Notes under the pieces: model-generated | What the model saw: only the letters and a program-made list of their open reading frames with translations | Databases searched by the model: none | What the model was told of the DNA's origin: nothing | Shown: positions 25,519 through 33,587 of the stretch, piece after piece | How positions within the stretch are numbered: the stretch's first letter is position 1 | Layout of the letters: each line of letters starts with the position of its first letter | Assembly (NCBI GenBank): GCA_944320605.1 | Contig: CALUIE010000020.1 | Span: 1 to 39,891 of the forward strand | DNA from: an uncultured Phocaeicola sp. | GTDB taxonomy: Bacteria > Bacteroidota > Bacteroidia > Bacteroidales > Bacteroidaceae | Direction of reading: 5' to 3' | DNA: 39,891 nucleotides | Translations under genes and position numbers: made by a program

Positions 25519-27612
25519 TTACTTTAATCCTCTGTTTTTCAGCATAGGTTCAATGCTTGGTTCCTGTCCTCGGAAAGTCACATAAAGTTTCATAGGGTCA
25601 TCCGAACCACCCTTCTCAAGAACATTCTTACGGAAAGCAGTAGCTGTTGCCTGATCAAACAAACCATTTTCTTCGAATGCGCTGAAAGCATCAGCATCAA
25701 GTCTTTCTGCCCATAGATAAGCATAATACCCTGCGGCATATCCACCAATTATATGGTTAAAGTAGGTAGCACGATAACGTGGAGCAATCTGTGAGATTAA
25801 TCCTAACTTGTCCATAACCTGCTTTTCGTATGCCATAACGTCAAGTCCTTCTGTTGAGGTCAGCAGATGAAGTTCCATATCGAGAATAGCAGCAGCCAAA
25901 AGTTCTGTAGTCATAAAACCACTGTTAAACAGAGCCTGATTTTCTATCTTGGCAATAAGTTCGTCAGAGATAGTTTCTCTTGTCTTATAGTGTTTTGCAT
26001 AAACTTTCATTACTTCTGGCGCAACGGTCCAGTGTTCCATTATTTGCGAAGGCAATTCAACGAAGTCACGTGCTACAGATGTTCCTGAAACGCCATAATA
26101 CTTACACTGTGAAAGCATTCCATGAAGGGCATGTCCGAATTCATGGAACATGGTACGTGCCTCGTCTATTGATAACAATGAAGGAACATCTCCTACTGGT
26201 TTTGTGAAGCTGCCAACATTATATATAATCGGACGTACACCTTCTTTCTGTTCGCGGAAATTGCTCATCCACGCACCGCTTCTTTTGCTTGCACGAGGCA
26301 TAAAATCCGAATAGAACACTCCTATATACGAACCATCAGCATCGTTCACAATAAATGTTTCAACATCCTTGTTATATACAGATATGGAATCGACCTTTGT
26401 AAGAGTTATTCCATACAACTTGTTAACGACATAAAACAAACCGTTTCTTACATCATCAAGACTAAAATACGGCTTAATTTCATCTTCATTAAGGTTATAC
26501 TTTTCCTGACGGAGTTTTTCCGCATAATACCACCAGTCCCATGCCTCGAGTTTTTCTCCTTTTCCTTCCTTATCCATAATCTTCTGCAACTCGGCAGCCT
26601 CAACTTTGGCATTTTTTATCGAATATTTCCATAATTCATTCAGGAAGTTCATCACATTTTCAGGAGTCTTCGCCATATTATTCTGAAGAACGTACTGCGC
26701 ATAATTGTCGAATCCCATCAGTTTAGCTTTTTCCAGACGAAGTGTAAGGATTTGCTTCAACACCTCTTTGTTATCGTTGGCATCACCATTGTTACCCATA
26801 TTGGTATATGCCAGATACATCTTTTTTCTCAGTTCACGATTCTGCGCGTACTGCAGGAAAGGAATTCTGCTTGAAGCCTGAAGAGTGAAAAGCCACTTCC
26901 CGTCCATACCGTTAGCCTTAGCCTCTGTAGCCGCACCTGCTTTTACTGATTCAGGAAGACCTGCAAGGTCAGCCTCATTATCAATAACCAGTTGGAAAGC
27001 ATTGTTTTCAGCCAAAACATGATTTCCGAACTCTATCGAAAGGGTTGACAACTTACTGTTTATCTCACGCAATTTCTCCTGACTCTCGGTATCAAGAGAC
27101 GCCCCGGACGACACAAATCTCTTATAATATTTATCGAGCAGATAGTGCTGTTCTGTGGTAAGCTGAATTTCTCCGTTAGCTTCCTGCTCATGAACAGCAG
27201 CCACACGCTGATACAAATCGATATTCAGGTATATATTGTCATTATGAGCAGACAATACAGGAGCCATCTTTTCTTCAAGAGCCATAAGCCCATCGTTAGT
27301 ATCTGCTTCTGTCAGAGCATAAAACACGCCTGCCACTCTTGACAAAATCTCACCACTGTTGTCAAGTGCCACGATAGTATTCTCAAAGGTAGGTTTAGCA
27401 GGATTCTCAACAATAGCCTTTATTTCAGCATTCTGTTGTTCTATTCCCTTCAAAAAAGCCGGTTCATAATGTTCCAGTTTGATATTGTTAAAGTCCGGAG
27501 TTCCGTAAGGAGTCTGGAACTCAGTCATAAACGGATTATCAACATCCGCCTGTTTCTGACCGCACGCACACACCATGCCGCCTAAAGCCAAAGCCATCAT
27601 TACTTGTTTCAT
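25519..27612 (-). CDS. M3-family metallopeptidase lipoprotein (dipeptidyl carboxypeptidase/oligopeptidase A-like)
   Basis: 697 residues. The N-terminus is a lipoprotein signal (GGMVCAC, Cys17), so it is membrane-anchored in the periplasm or outer membrane, unlike cytosolic E. coli Dcp or oligopeptidase A. The zinc site HEFGHALHGML has His490, Glu491 and His494; the third ligand is a downstream Glu in the ELPSQIMEHW region typical of this family. M3 enzymes degrade short peptides inside a closed helical cavity. The length matches the family. It has its own terminator. The upstream 156 bp to the next gene contain short repeats. Confidence 0.94.
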   Translation of the reverse strand: MKQVMMALALGGMVCACGQKQADVDNPFMTEFQTPYGTPDFNNIKLEHYEPAFLKGIEQQNAEIKAIVENPAKPTFENTIVALDNSGEILSRVAGVFYALTEADTNDGLMALEEKMAPVLSAHNDNIYLNIDLYQRVAAVHEQEANGEIQLTTEQHYLLDKYYKRFVSSGASLDTESQEKLREINSKLSTLSIEFGNHVLAENNAFQLVIDNEADLAGLPESVKAGAATEAKANGMDGKWLFTLQASSRIPFLQYAQNRELRKKMYLAYTNMGNNGDANDNKEVLKQILTLRLEKAKLMGFDNYAQYVLQNNMAKTPENVMNFLNELWKYSIKNAKVEAAELQKIMDKEGKGEKLEAWDWWYYAEKLRQEKYNLNEDEIKPYFSLDDVRNGLFYVVNKLYGITLTKVDSISVYNKDVETFIVNDADGSYIGVFYSDFMPRASKRSGAWMSNFREQKEGVRPIIYNVGSFTKPVGDVPSLLSIDEARTMFHEFGHALHGMLSQCKYYGVSGTSVARDFVELPSQIMEHWTVAPEVMKVYAKHYKTRETISDELIAKIENQALFNSGFMTTELLAAAILDMELHLLTSTEGLDVMAYEKQVMDKLGLISQIAPRYRATYFNHIIGGYAAGYYAYLWAERLDADAFSAFEENGLFDQATATAFRKNVLEKGGSDDPMKLYVTFRGQEPSIEPMLKNRGLK

Positions 27613-27639
27613 ATTTTTGAGTTTTTGAGTTTATTATTA

Positions 27640-27693
27640 GTTGACAAAGTCGACTTTTTTAGTTACAAGTTGACGAGTTGACAAGTTGACGAG
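27640..27693. repeat. Short GTTGAC repeats
   Basis: GTTGAC occurs at 27640, 27669, 27677 and 27685; the last three are on an 8-bp period (TTGACGAG, TTGACAAG, TTGACGAG). CCTTGT-like words then recur four times between 27719 and 27767. A related GTTGAC palindrome lies at 37161-37182. No gene is seen here. Confidence 0.6.
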
Positions 27694-27768
27694 GTCTTTT
27701 AGTATCTGGTATATAGAACCTTGTTCCCTTGTAACTGAAGCCTTGTCACCTGATAAAAGCCTTGTTTA

Positions 27769-28839
27769 CTATTTTATTTCTAATTTGCATCTCAGCGGAT
27801 AATGGTCCGAAGCATCCATCGAGTCGTCCACCTCACATTCCAATATTCTATAAGCATCGCCCACCATCACATGATCTATCCTGAAGTACAGAAAATTTCT
27901 GTTATACGTTATTCCAGGTCCGTTACCGGCTTCGATATATGCGTCCTGAAGTTTCTCTGATATCCTGTTATGCACATACGACACCGGAGTGTCATTAAAG
28001 TCACCGCATACTATCATATACGGAGAGTATTCATTTTCTATATATCCCGATATGACATCTGCCTGCGCTCCACGTATAGACATAGCCTCGGCAAGTTTTT
28101 TAATCAAATGTTTGCCGCCGCTTTTCACCTTATTTTCATCAGGCGATTTAAGCATATCTGTATAGACCTCTTTGTCGTGCGCATCTAATTTATTAGATTC
28201 CAGGTGATTAACAATCACCGGAATATTCTTGCCCTTATACTCTACCCTAAAGGCCGCGCTACCGTTATATTTGCTATTTACCTTGATTTCCTCTATCAAC
28301 TTAACCGGATATTTGGAAAAACACGCTACTGCATTTATATTGTTAAACTTACACATCCTCATATAAGGATATATCTTTAGTATGGAATTCTTTATCTTAG
28401 AGTCATTGAAAGGAAATTCCTGAAGACATACGATATCAGCGTCGCTTTCTTTTATATAATCCAAAATAGGATTTACAGATTTTCCATCTGCTGTTTTCTG
28501 CCTTTGCATCTGCATCACGTTATATGTGAGCAAGTCAATAACTTCCCCGCCTGAGCTATCGGAAGAAAGATTCAACGGGCAATAGGACATCAACGAGTTC
28601 CATCCCAACAAGAAAAAAGCTATGGGGACTATAAGCAATTTCCACTTTACAAAAGCCCAAAACACTACGAAGCATATATTGAGTATGATAAATATCGGGA
28701 TGAAAAGCCCCGCACATGCCCACACCGGATGTTGTACGGGCGAGATTACAGGACTATAGGCACATATCAGAAAGCCAATGCCTATAATTACATTAATAAT
28801 CAAAAGAACAAACTTAAATGTATTCCTAATGAATTTCAT
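27769..28839 (-). CDS. Membrane-anchored endonuclease/exonuclease/phosphatase-family protein
   Basis: 356 residues. Three hydrophobic segments fill the first ~95 residues. After these comes a DNase I/EEP fold: LLTYNVMQM, DADIVCLQEFPF with the metal-binding Glu, VIVNHLESNK, IVCGDFNDTP and the final ASDHYPLRCKLE. The EEP fold cuts phosphodiester or phosphate esters (DNA, RNA, phospholipids). A membrane-tethered form facing outward could act on lipids or on extracellular nucleic acid; the substrate is unknown. Its ATG overlaps the TGA of the rhomboid gene upstream (ATGA), so the two are translationally coupled. Confidence 0.9.
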   Translation of the reverse strand: MKFIRNTFKFVLLIINVIIGIGFLICAYSPVISPVQHPVWACAGLFIPIFIILNICFVVFWAFVKWKLLIVPIAFFLLGWNSLMSYCPLNLSSDSSGGEVIDLLTYNVMQMQRQKTADGKSVNPILDYIKESDADIVCLQEFPFNDSKIKNSILKIYPYMRMCKFNNINAVACFSKYPVKLIEEIKVNSKYNGSAAFRVEYKGKNIPVIVNHLESNKLDAHDKEVYTDMLKSPDENKVKSGGKHLIKKLAEAMSIRGAQADVISGYIENEYSPYMIVCGDFNDTPVSYVHNRISEKLQDAYIEAGNGPGITYNRNFLYFRIDHVMVGDAYRILECEVDDSMDASDHYPLRCKLEIK

Positions 28840-29729
28840 CTTCTGCTTGCATCAAAAAGTTTCTTTTTCTCATCCTCAGATAAACTTCCGTAACCAGACT
28901 TTCTAAGTTTCTCGAGAATGCGGTTTATCTCATCCTCGTCTGCTTTCTTACGTGCGTTATAATCGTACTGCTGTTGACGGTCGCCATAATGAACTTTCAT
29001 CTTTGGTTTACGCTTTGGCATCTTAAAACCTCCCGAAAAGAAATCCAAGACAGCATTTATCCATTTTGTGGCGTCATTACCCTTAGCCAATCCCATAGAA
29101 AACCAGAAACCAGCCGCCGCACCCCCAAGATGGGCTATATGTCCACCGGCATTACTTGAAGTCATAAACAGCAAATCAAAAAGGACCATAAACAATGCCA
29201 CATATTTCAATCTTACAGTTCCTATAAACATAAACTGGACCGGATAATCCGGTTCTCTTACCGCTGTTGCCACCACTATGGCAAGAACCGAAGCAGACGC
29301 ACCGACCAAAGTCGCTATCTCCCTACTATATTCGAAATACGGAAAGACATTATACGAAACCATATAAAGGAATCCGCCACAAAGTCCTCCCAATACATAC
29401 AGTCCGCGCAAATGTTTCGACGAATAAAAATTCAGGAATAACCGTCCGAACCAATACAGCCACAACATATTGAAGAGTATATGAAATATACCACCATGCA
29501 TAAACATATATGTCACTATAGACCATGGTTGATATAAAAACCTATCCAACGATGACGGAAGGCTGAGATAAGACGCAACAGGATTATAGGGGACATTGAA
29601 AAGCATCAGAAAAATACCTACCAACTCCACAAAGACGAAAACTACACAGTTTATCAGTATAAGCCGTCCGACAATATCACGTCCGAAGAAATTATATTTC
29701 AAATCAGTAGTAAATCTGTCCATTACCAT
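28836..29729 (-). CDS. Rhomboid-family intramembrane serine protease 2
   Basis: 297 residues from the ATG at 29729, which follows GGAGGAAGAAA. An upstream ATG at 29807 is in frame but would overlap the preceding gene by 104 bp and lacks such a site. Membrane segments include MFMHGGIFHILFNMLWLYWFG. Catalytic Ser145 lies in VGASASV and His200 in AHLGGAAAG, so the Ser-His dyad is intact. The usual GxSG is GxSA here, which may alter the oxyanion site. A soluble basic tail of about 65 residues (FKMPKRKPKMKVHYGDRQQQ and on) extends past the last helix. It overlaps rhomboid 1 by 26 bp and is coupled to the EEP gene. Substrates are unknown. Confidence 0.9.
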   Translation of the reverse strand: MVMDRFTTDLKYNFFGRDIVGRLILINCVVFVFVELVGIFLMLFNVPYNPVASYLSLPSSLDRFLYQPWSIVTYMFMHGGIFHILFNMLWLYWFGRLFLNFYSSKHLRGLYVLGGLCGGFLYMVSYNVFPYFEYSREIATLVGASASVLAIVVATAVREPDYPVQFMFIGTVRLKYVALFMVLFDLLFMTSSNAGGHIAHLGGAAAGFWFSMGLAKGNDATKWINAVLDFFSGGFKMPKRKPKMKVHYGDRQQQYDYNARKKADEDEINRILEKLRKSGYGSLSEDEKKKLFDASRR

Positions 29730-30381
29730 TTTTCTTCCTCCAGTATAAAATGAGAATAAAACCGAACAACATACCTCCCAGGTGTGCAAAGTGAGCCACA
29801 TTGTCATTAGCAGACATACCCATAAGCAACTCTATCAAAGCATAGAATATAACGAAAAACTTGGCCTTTATTGGGAAAGGAAGCGGAAACACGAACATCT
29901 GACTGTTAGGGAACAGCATACCGAATGCGAGCAATATACCATAAACAGCCCCTGATGCACCAACTGTACGCATCATATTAAGGTATTCCTCCATAGGTAT
30001 TACGCCAAAAGCGGTCTGTACATTGTCATAATTGGAAAGCACAGTCTCGTACTCTATGAACTGCACAAGTTCCTGAATAAGTCCGGCACCTATACCGCAC
30101 ACCATATAATATATTAGAAATCTCCTCGGTCCCCATACCTGTTCAAGCACACGACCAAACATCCATAAGGCAAACATATTGAAAAAAATGTGGGTAAAAC
30201 CGGCGTGCATAAACATATATGTCACCAACTGACCAACATTGAAATCAGACGCCATAAAGAAGTGCAGACTTAAAACCTTATCCGCATCTATACCATATCT
30301 CTCTGCAACAATTGCGCCGAAAAAGCACAACACATTAATAATAAGCAGGTTTTTTGTTATCGGTGGAATACTATTATTCAT
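29704..30381 (-). CDS. Rhomboid-family intramembrane serine protease 1
   Basis: 225 residues of a six-helix rhomboid core with little extra. The first-loop motif MFMHAGFTHIFFNMFALWMFG is followed by catalytic Ser143 in VGASGAVYG (canonical GxSG) and catalytic His200 in AHLGGMLFG. Rhomboids cut single-pass membrane proteins within the bilayer. It is the first gene of a three-gene unit with rhomboid 2 and the EEP protein, suggesting a shared membrane process (inference). A short loop of about 30 residues between helices (VQFIEYETVLSNYDN and on) looks like a lineage-specific insertion. Confidence 0.95.
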   Translation of the reverse strand: MNNSIPPITKNLLIINVLCFFGAIVAERYGIDADKVLSLHFFMASDFNVGQLVTYMFMHAGFTHIFFNMFALWMFGRVLEQVWGPRRFLIYYMVCGIGAGLIQELVQFIEYETVLSNYDNVQTAFGVIPMEEYLNMMRTVGASGAVYGILLAFGMLFPNSQMFVFPLPFPIKAKFFVIFYALIELLMGMSANDNVAHFAHLGGMLFGFILILYWRKKNGNGQIYY

Positions 30382-30441
30382 ACTCTAAACAATTAATTTA
30401 CAAATACACAGATTTATTATCATCTGTATGAAAATTACTTG

Positions 30442-30473
30442 CAAAAGTAACATTATATTCCTTTATAATGAAA
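30442..30473 (-). promoter_or_regulatory. Promoter of the rhomboid-rhomboid-EEP unit
   Basis: The minus strand shows TACTTTTG at 30442-30449 (full -7 match) and TTTC at 30470-30473, 20 bp upstream (3 of 4). The leader is about 55 nt. It lies immediately next to the repeat array that controls the divergent ATPase gene. Confidence 0.5.
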
Positions 30474-30502
30474 AGTGTTAGAGTTTTTTACATATTTGGG
30501 CG

Positions 30503-30658
30503 GAAATGCTTTCTGCGGAAAGCATTTTATTCCAATACATTTTTTAATAGAAATCTAAAATTATAGTAGAAATGCTTTTTATATTAAACAAAAAATGCAT
30601 ACATTTGCTTTCTGCAAAAAGCATTTTCTCACTAAAATTGCTTTCTGCAAAAAGCAAT
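30503..30658. repeat. Inverted-repeat sites on a 33-bp spacing at the ATPase promoter
   Basis: TGCTTTCTGCAAAAAGCA occurs at 30606-30623 and again, identical, at 30639-30656. TGCTTTCTGCGGAAAGCA occurs at 30507-30524, and a half-site TGCTTTTT starts at 30573. Starts are 30507, 30573, 30606 and 30639, all multiples of 33 bp apart (66, 33, 33). Each full site is an inverted repeat. The first, AAATGCTTTC-TGCG-GAAAGCATTT, is perfect over 10 bp per arm, and the last is perfect as ATTGCTTT/AAAGCAAT. The 33-bp step is about three helix turns, so sites face the same side of the DNA. Confidence 0.85.
30577..30607 (+). promoter_or_regulatory. Promoter of the AAA ATPase gene, inside the repeat array
   Basis: TACATTTG (30600-30607) is a full -7 match whose last two bases are the first bases of a repeat site. 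TTTT (30577-30580), 19 bp upstream, lies in the half-site. Transcription would start near 30614, inside a repeat, so a protein bound to the sites would block it. The mRNA would carry the last site as a hairpin before the start codon. Confidence 0.55.
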
Positions 30659-30678
30659 ATATATTAATAATCATAGTC

Positions 30679-31878
30679 ATGGATACACTTTTTGAAAAAC
30701 AAAACGCGATGTTACGCGCTACAAGCATGAATATCACCAGAAGCTTCATGCAACAAATCAACTGGTCTGCTCCGATGCTATGCATAAGAGGAGCCAGAGG
30801 AGTGGGCAAATCTACCCTACTGCGACAATACATTAAACAGCACTTTGTGCCCGGTAGCGAAGAAGCGTTATACTGTTCTTTGGATTGGGTATATTTCAGC
30901 CAACACACAATAATAGAAACAGCCGAGAAATTTTATAAACGTGGAGGTAAGTTTTTAGCTTTGGATGAAGTCCATAAATATGAAAACTGGAGCAGAGAAA
31001 TAAAAGAAATCACTGAAATCTATCCGGACATGAAGATAGTTTTGAGCGGTTCTTCCATGCTAAGTCTTCTAAATGGAGATGCTGATTTGTCTCGCCGGTG
31101 TCGTGGTTACGACATGCCTGGATTATCGTTCAGAGAGTTTCTACAATTTTACAAAAACATAGACATTCCTGTTTACACGTTGGAAAATATATTGCAAAAC
31201 CCTATGTCCCTTGCCATAGAAGTAAACAGCAAATGCCGCCCTATTAAATATTTCCATGAATACTTGAAATATGGCTATTATCCATTCTATCTGACTAATC
31301 CAATTGACTACTATACTTTAATAGAACAAACTATAAATTATGTAATAGACGTAGAACTCCCGCAACTTAGAAACATAAATACGGCTAATACCAGAAAAAT
31401 AAAGGCATTACTTAATGTGTTAGCTCAAAATGTGCCTTACGAAGTCGACATATCGAAATTGTCATCTGTTACCGGTTTGCAAAGAAACACCGTACTTGAT
31501 TACTTGAACCATCTTAACGATGCAAAAATCATAAACCTGTTATACAGTGACATTACTTCTGTAAAGAAAATGCAAAAACCGGACAAGATATTTCTTGACT
31601 CACCAAATCTGCTTTACGCTCTCGCAACAGTACCTGTAAAGATTGGAACTGTCAGAGAATGTTTCACAGTAAATCAGTTAAGTCATGCCCACACAATAGA
31701 ATATGGAAAAGCACAAGGAGATTTCAGAATTGACGGAAAATGGACGTTTGAGGTGGGAGGAGAAAACAAATCCTACTCCCAGATTGCAGACATTCCTGAT
31801 TCTTACGTTCTTGCGGATGACATAGAAACCCCACATGGCAATAAAATCCCTTTATGGATGATGGGATTTTTGTACTAA
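30679..31878 (+). CDS. AAA ATPase with DUF4143-type C-terminal domain
   Basis: 399 residues from the ATG at 30679. An in-frame ATG at 30595 is rejected because translation from it would run through the repeat sites and the predicted start of transcription. Walker A is GARGVGKST with Lys44; Walker B is FLALDEVH with Asp96 and Glu97. Sensor-like SGSSMLSLL and an arginine-rich segment (LSRRCRGYDMPGLSFREF) follow. A winged-helix-like segment (LSSVTGLQRNTVLDYLNHLN) covers about 260-290. The C-terminus (DFRIDGKWTFEVGGENKSY) resembles a restriction-endonuclease-like fold with D and ExGGxxK residues. This family is very common in Bacteroidales and archaea, and its biological role is unknown. Proposed roles include DNA-associated or toxin-like functions, but nothing is proven. 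Confidence 0.9.
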   Translation: MDTLFEKQNAMLRATSMNITRSFMQQINWSAPMLCIRGARGVGKSTLLRQYIKQHFVPGSEEALYCSLDWVYFSQHTIIETAEKFYKRGGKFLALDEVHKYENWSREIKEITEIYPDMKIVLSGSSMLSLLNGDADLSRRCRGYDMPGLSFREFLQFYKNIDIPVYTLENILQNPMSLAIEVNSKCRPIKYFHEYLKYGYYPFYLTNPIDYYTLIEQTINYVIDVELPQLRNINTANTRKIKALLNVLAQNVPYEVDISKLSSVTGLQRNTVLDYLNHLNDAKIINLLYSDITSVKKMQKPDKIFLDSPNLLYALATVPVKIGTVRECFTVNQLSHAHTIEYGKAQGDFRIDGKWTFEVGGENKSYSQIADIPDSYVLADDIETPHGNKIPLWMMGFLY

Positions 31879-31894
31879 GCCTCACCGTAATAAA

Positions 31895-32002
31895 CTATAC
31901 CCCGAAATTCCCCGGCACAGCCACATACACCGGATGATTCTTATATCCGATATTCTCCAGCCTGCCCTCACTAAGGAAGCGGTTGATGTACAGGTTTGCC
32001 AT
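31895..32002 (-). pseudogene. 35-codon open frame or gene remnant after the WbqC-like gene
   Basis: On the minus strand, past the TAA of the WbqC-like gene, the same frame stays open: five sense codons, then ICSITRYMANLYINRFLSEG and on to KNHPVYVAVPGNFGV and a TAG. Starting at the internal ATG (32002) gives 35 residues. The composition looks protein-like rather than random, so it may be the tail of a lost gene or a tiny gene. I do not recognise a family. Nothing else is visible in 31879-32023. Confidence 0.35.
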
Positions 32003-32023
32003 ATAGCGCGTTATGGAACATAT

Positions 32024-32665
32024 TTATAGCGTCACGCTATCCCTCAGCACCAACAGACTCTCCGGACCCATATTGAAGAGCAAATCCACGATACTTAAGT
32101 CCGGCTGGAATCCGTTACGTGAGTCGAATACCTGATAGTATGGTACGGGACGATAGAATGAAGCCATATCTACGGCAGACTTCTTAGGATGTATTGCCTC
32201 GCGCAAATCGAGAATGCCTTCGCCGGCATCCATATACTCAGTTGTAGGAACAAGTTCGGGCTGAATGTCTATCTGTTCGCATAGCCACTGAGTGAGTTCC
32301 ATATTGAAATCATAAAGGAACTCATATTTTCTGTCAAAAAAGGCATTGAACTCGTCGGCATAATAATCGAAGAAAGGGCTTTGCTTGTATGCAGCCACAA
32401 ACGCATTGCGGTGGACGTGACGCCAGTTGCCGTGTTCCGACACTCTGATATCCTTCATGGCACACTTGCCTTCGGACGATTTCTCCACAGGTATGGTCAG
32501 TGCAAGAGGTCCGTCAGCCGAAGCTACCACACATCTGTTGCGGTATGTCTGCTTCATATAGTGATCGAATCTTTCAATATAAGCTTTCCTGCAGGAATAC
32601 AATGCTGCGAAATATGAAACCGGAGCCAGATATGCCGACCCGAGGATAATATCTTTACTTTCCAT
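32024..32665 (-). CDS. WbqC-family protein
   Basis: 213 residues, a normal WbqC-like length. The family hallmark at the start is present: ILGSAYLAPVSYFAALYSCR, then YIERFDHYMKQTYRNRC and LALTIPVEK. WbqC-like proteins are found in O-antigen and other glycan clusters, but their reaction is not established. In Bacteroidales I know this gene to follow the signal-peptidase genes. It begins 9 bp after the signal-peptidase-like gene stop, so it is the last gene of a dapB-lepB-lepB-like-wbqC-like series. Confidence 0.85.
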   Translation of the reverse strand: MESKDIILGSAYLAPVSYFAALYSCRKAYIERFDHYMKQTYRNRCVVASADGPLALTIPVEKSSEGKCAMKDIRVSEHGNWRHVHRNAFVAAYKQSPFFDYYADEFNAFFDRKYEFLYDFNMELTQWLCEQIDIQPELVPTTEYMDAGEGILDLREAIHPKKSAVDMASFYRPVPYYQVFDSRNGFQPDLSIVDLLFNMGPESLLVLRDSVTL

Positions 32666-32674
32666 CTTCTGTGT

Positions 32675-33583
32675 CTATTGAATTTTTTTCATGAACCGTC
32701 CCTTCTTCGAAGGATACCATATTCTTAATGCCTTGCCTATGATATGGTTTTCCGGCACAAAGCCGAACAGGCGCGAATCGTTAATGTTTACAGGATCGTT
32801 GGACACCATCCAATAATAATCCTGCGAGAATGTATATTCTTTCACCGGCTTTCCGTTCACAAACACCGTGTCGCCTTTCATGGATGCATTACGTTTCTCA
32901 TGCAGAGTTATCATATTACCTATCAAGGCTGCATTCCACGGATATATCTTTACGGGAGTACCCTTCTGCGGAACCACGAAAGGATATGCCTTACGGCTGT
33001 TCTCCGGATAAAGTGGCACAAGCTTAACCTTTCTGTCAAGCCTTTGTGTGATGAGATAATGTTCGTAATAGCTGAAGCTCCTGATATAATTACCTTCCGG
33101 AGTATATCCTGCAAGCTGATTGTCCGTTATTCCAAGAGAATGAAGCACACTGTCCATAACCTCTTCACTGTCTGCAGGATAGGAATAAAGCGCCTTTGTA
33201 TCAGGACTGAACACATCTGTTCCTACAGCCATAAGCTGACTGTTTAACATCAAGGTATCACCTGGAGTCCCTATACACCTGCTGATATACAACTCTCTTC
33301 TGTCCACCGACAATGACGTATCGGAAGGCATCGGATTATTGAAAACAACTATATCTCCCTGTATGACATCTGAAGATAGAAATCTTTTATAGCCAAATAC
33401 CGACTGTAAAGGCACACGCCAACCGTAACTCCATTTGCCCACCAGGACTCCCTCTCCTCGGTAAAGTGTGTTCTCCATACCTGAAGAAGGTATAAAACAT
33501 GATGTGACAAACAGGGTTCTGACGATAATCACTGCCAGTATGGCTATGAATATAACTCTGATATATGTCAGCCAGGATTTCAA
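32675..33583 (-). CDS. Signal-peptidase-I-like protein lacking both catalytic residues
   Basis: 302 residues, with one N-terminal membrane helix and the S26 fold. Box B reads IPSSGMENTL, where active enzymes have P-S-x-S-M, so the nucleophile Ser is Gly35. Box D reads YISRCIGTPGD, where active enzymes have the general-base Lys before the Arg, so that Lys is Ser101. I checked both on the DNA. The other boxes are well kept: GDIVVFNNP, and at the end YYWMVSNDPVNINDSRLFGFVPENHIIGK (near SGDNRxxSxDSR), itself altered from GDN to SND. Loss of both dyad residues with the fold retained suggests a pseudoenzyme, perhaps a partner or regulator of the active LepB encoded 4 bp upstream. Activity through another Ser cannot be excluded. 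Confidence 0.85.
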   Translation of the reverse strand: MKSWLTYIRVIFIAILAVIIVRTLFVTSCFIPSSGMENTLYRGEGVLVGKWSYGWRVPLQSVFGYKRFLSSDVIQGDIVVFNNPMPSDTSLSVDRRELYISRCIGTPGDTLMLNSQLMAVGTDVFSPDTKALYSYPADSEEVMDSVLHSLGITDNQLAGYTPEGNYIRSFSYYEHYLITQRLDRKVKLVPLYPENSRKAYPFVVPQKGTPVKIYPWNAALIGNMITLHEKRNASMKGDTVFVNGKPVKEYTFSQDYYWMVSNDPVNINDSRLFGFVPENHIIGKALRIWYPSKKGRFMKKIQ

Positions 33584-33587
33584 AAGA

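Noticed and set aside
28836-29729. Rhomboid 2 as a catalytically dead paralogue
   Set aside because: GxSA instead of GxSG looked suspicious, but both Ser145 and His200 are present, so the dyad is intact.
30595-30678. In-frame upstream extension of the ATPase (starting MHTFAFCKKHF)
   Set aside because: Its repeated FCKK words are translated repeat sites, and it lies upstream of or over the predicted transcription start. The ATG at 30679 begins the conserved protein.
32744-33247. 167-aa open frame opposite the signal-peptidase-like gene
   Set aside because: Shadow frame rich in His/Cys/Arg with no recognisable motif; the minus-strand gene is clear.
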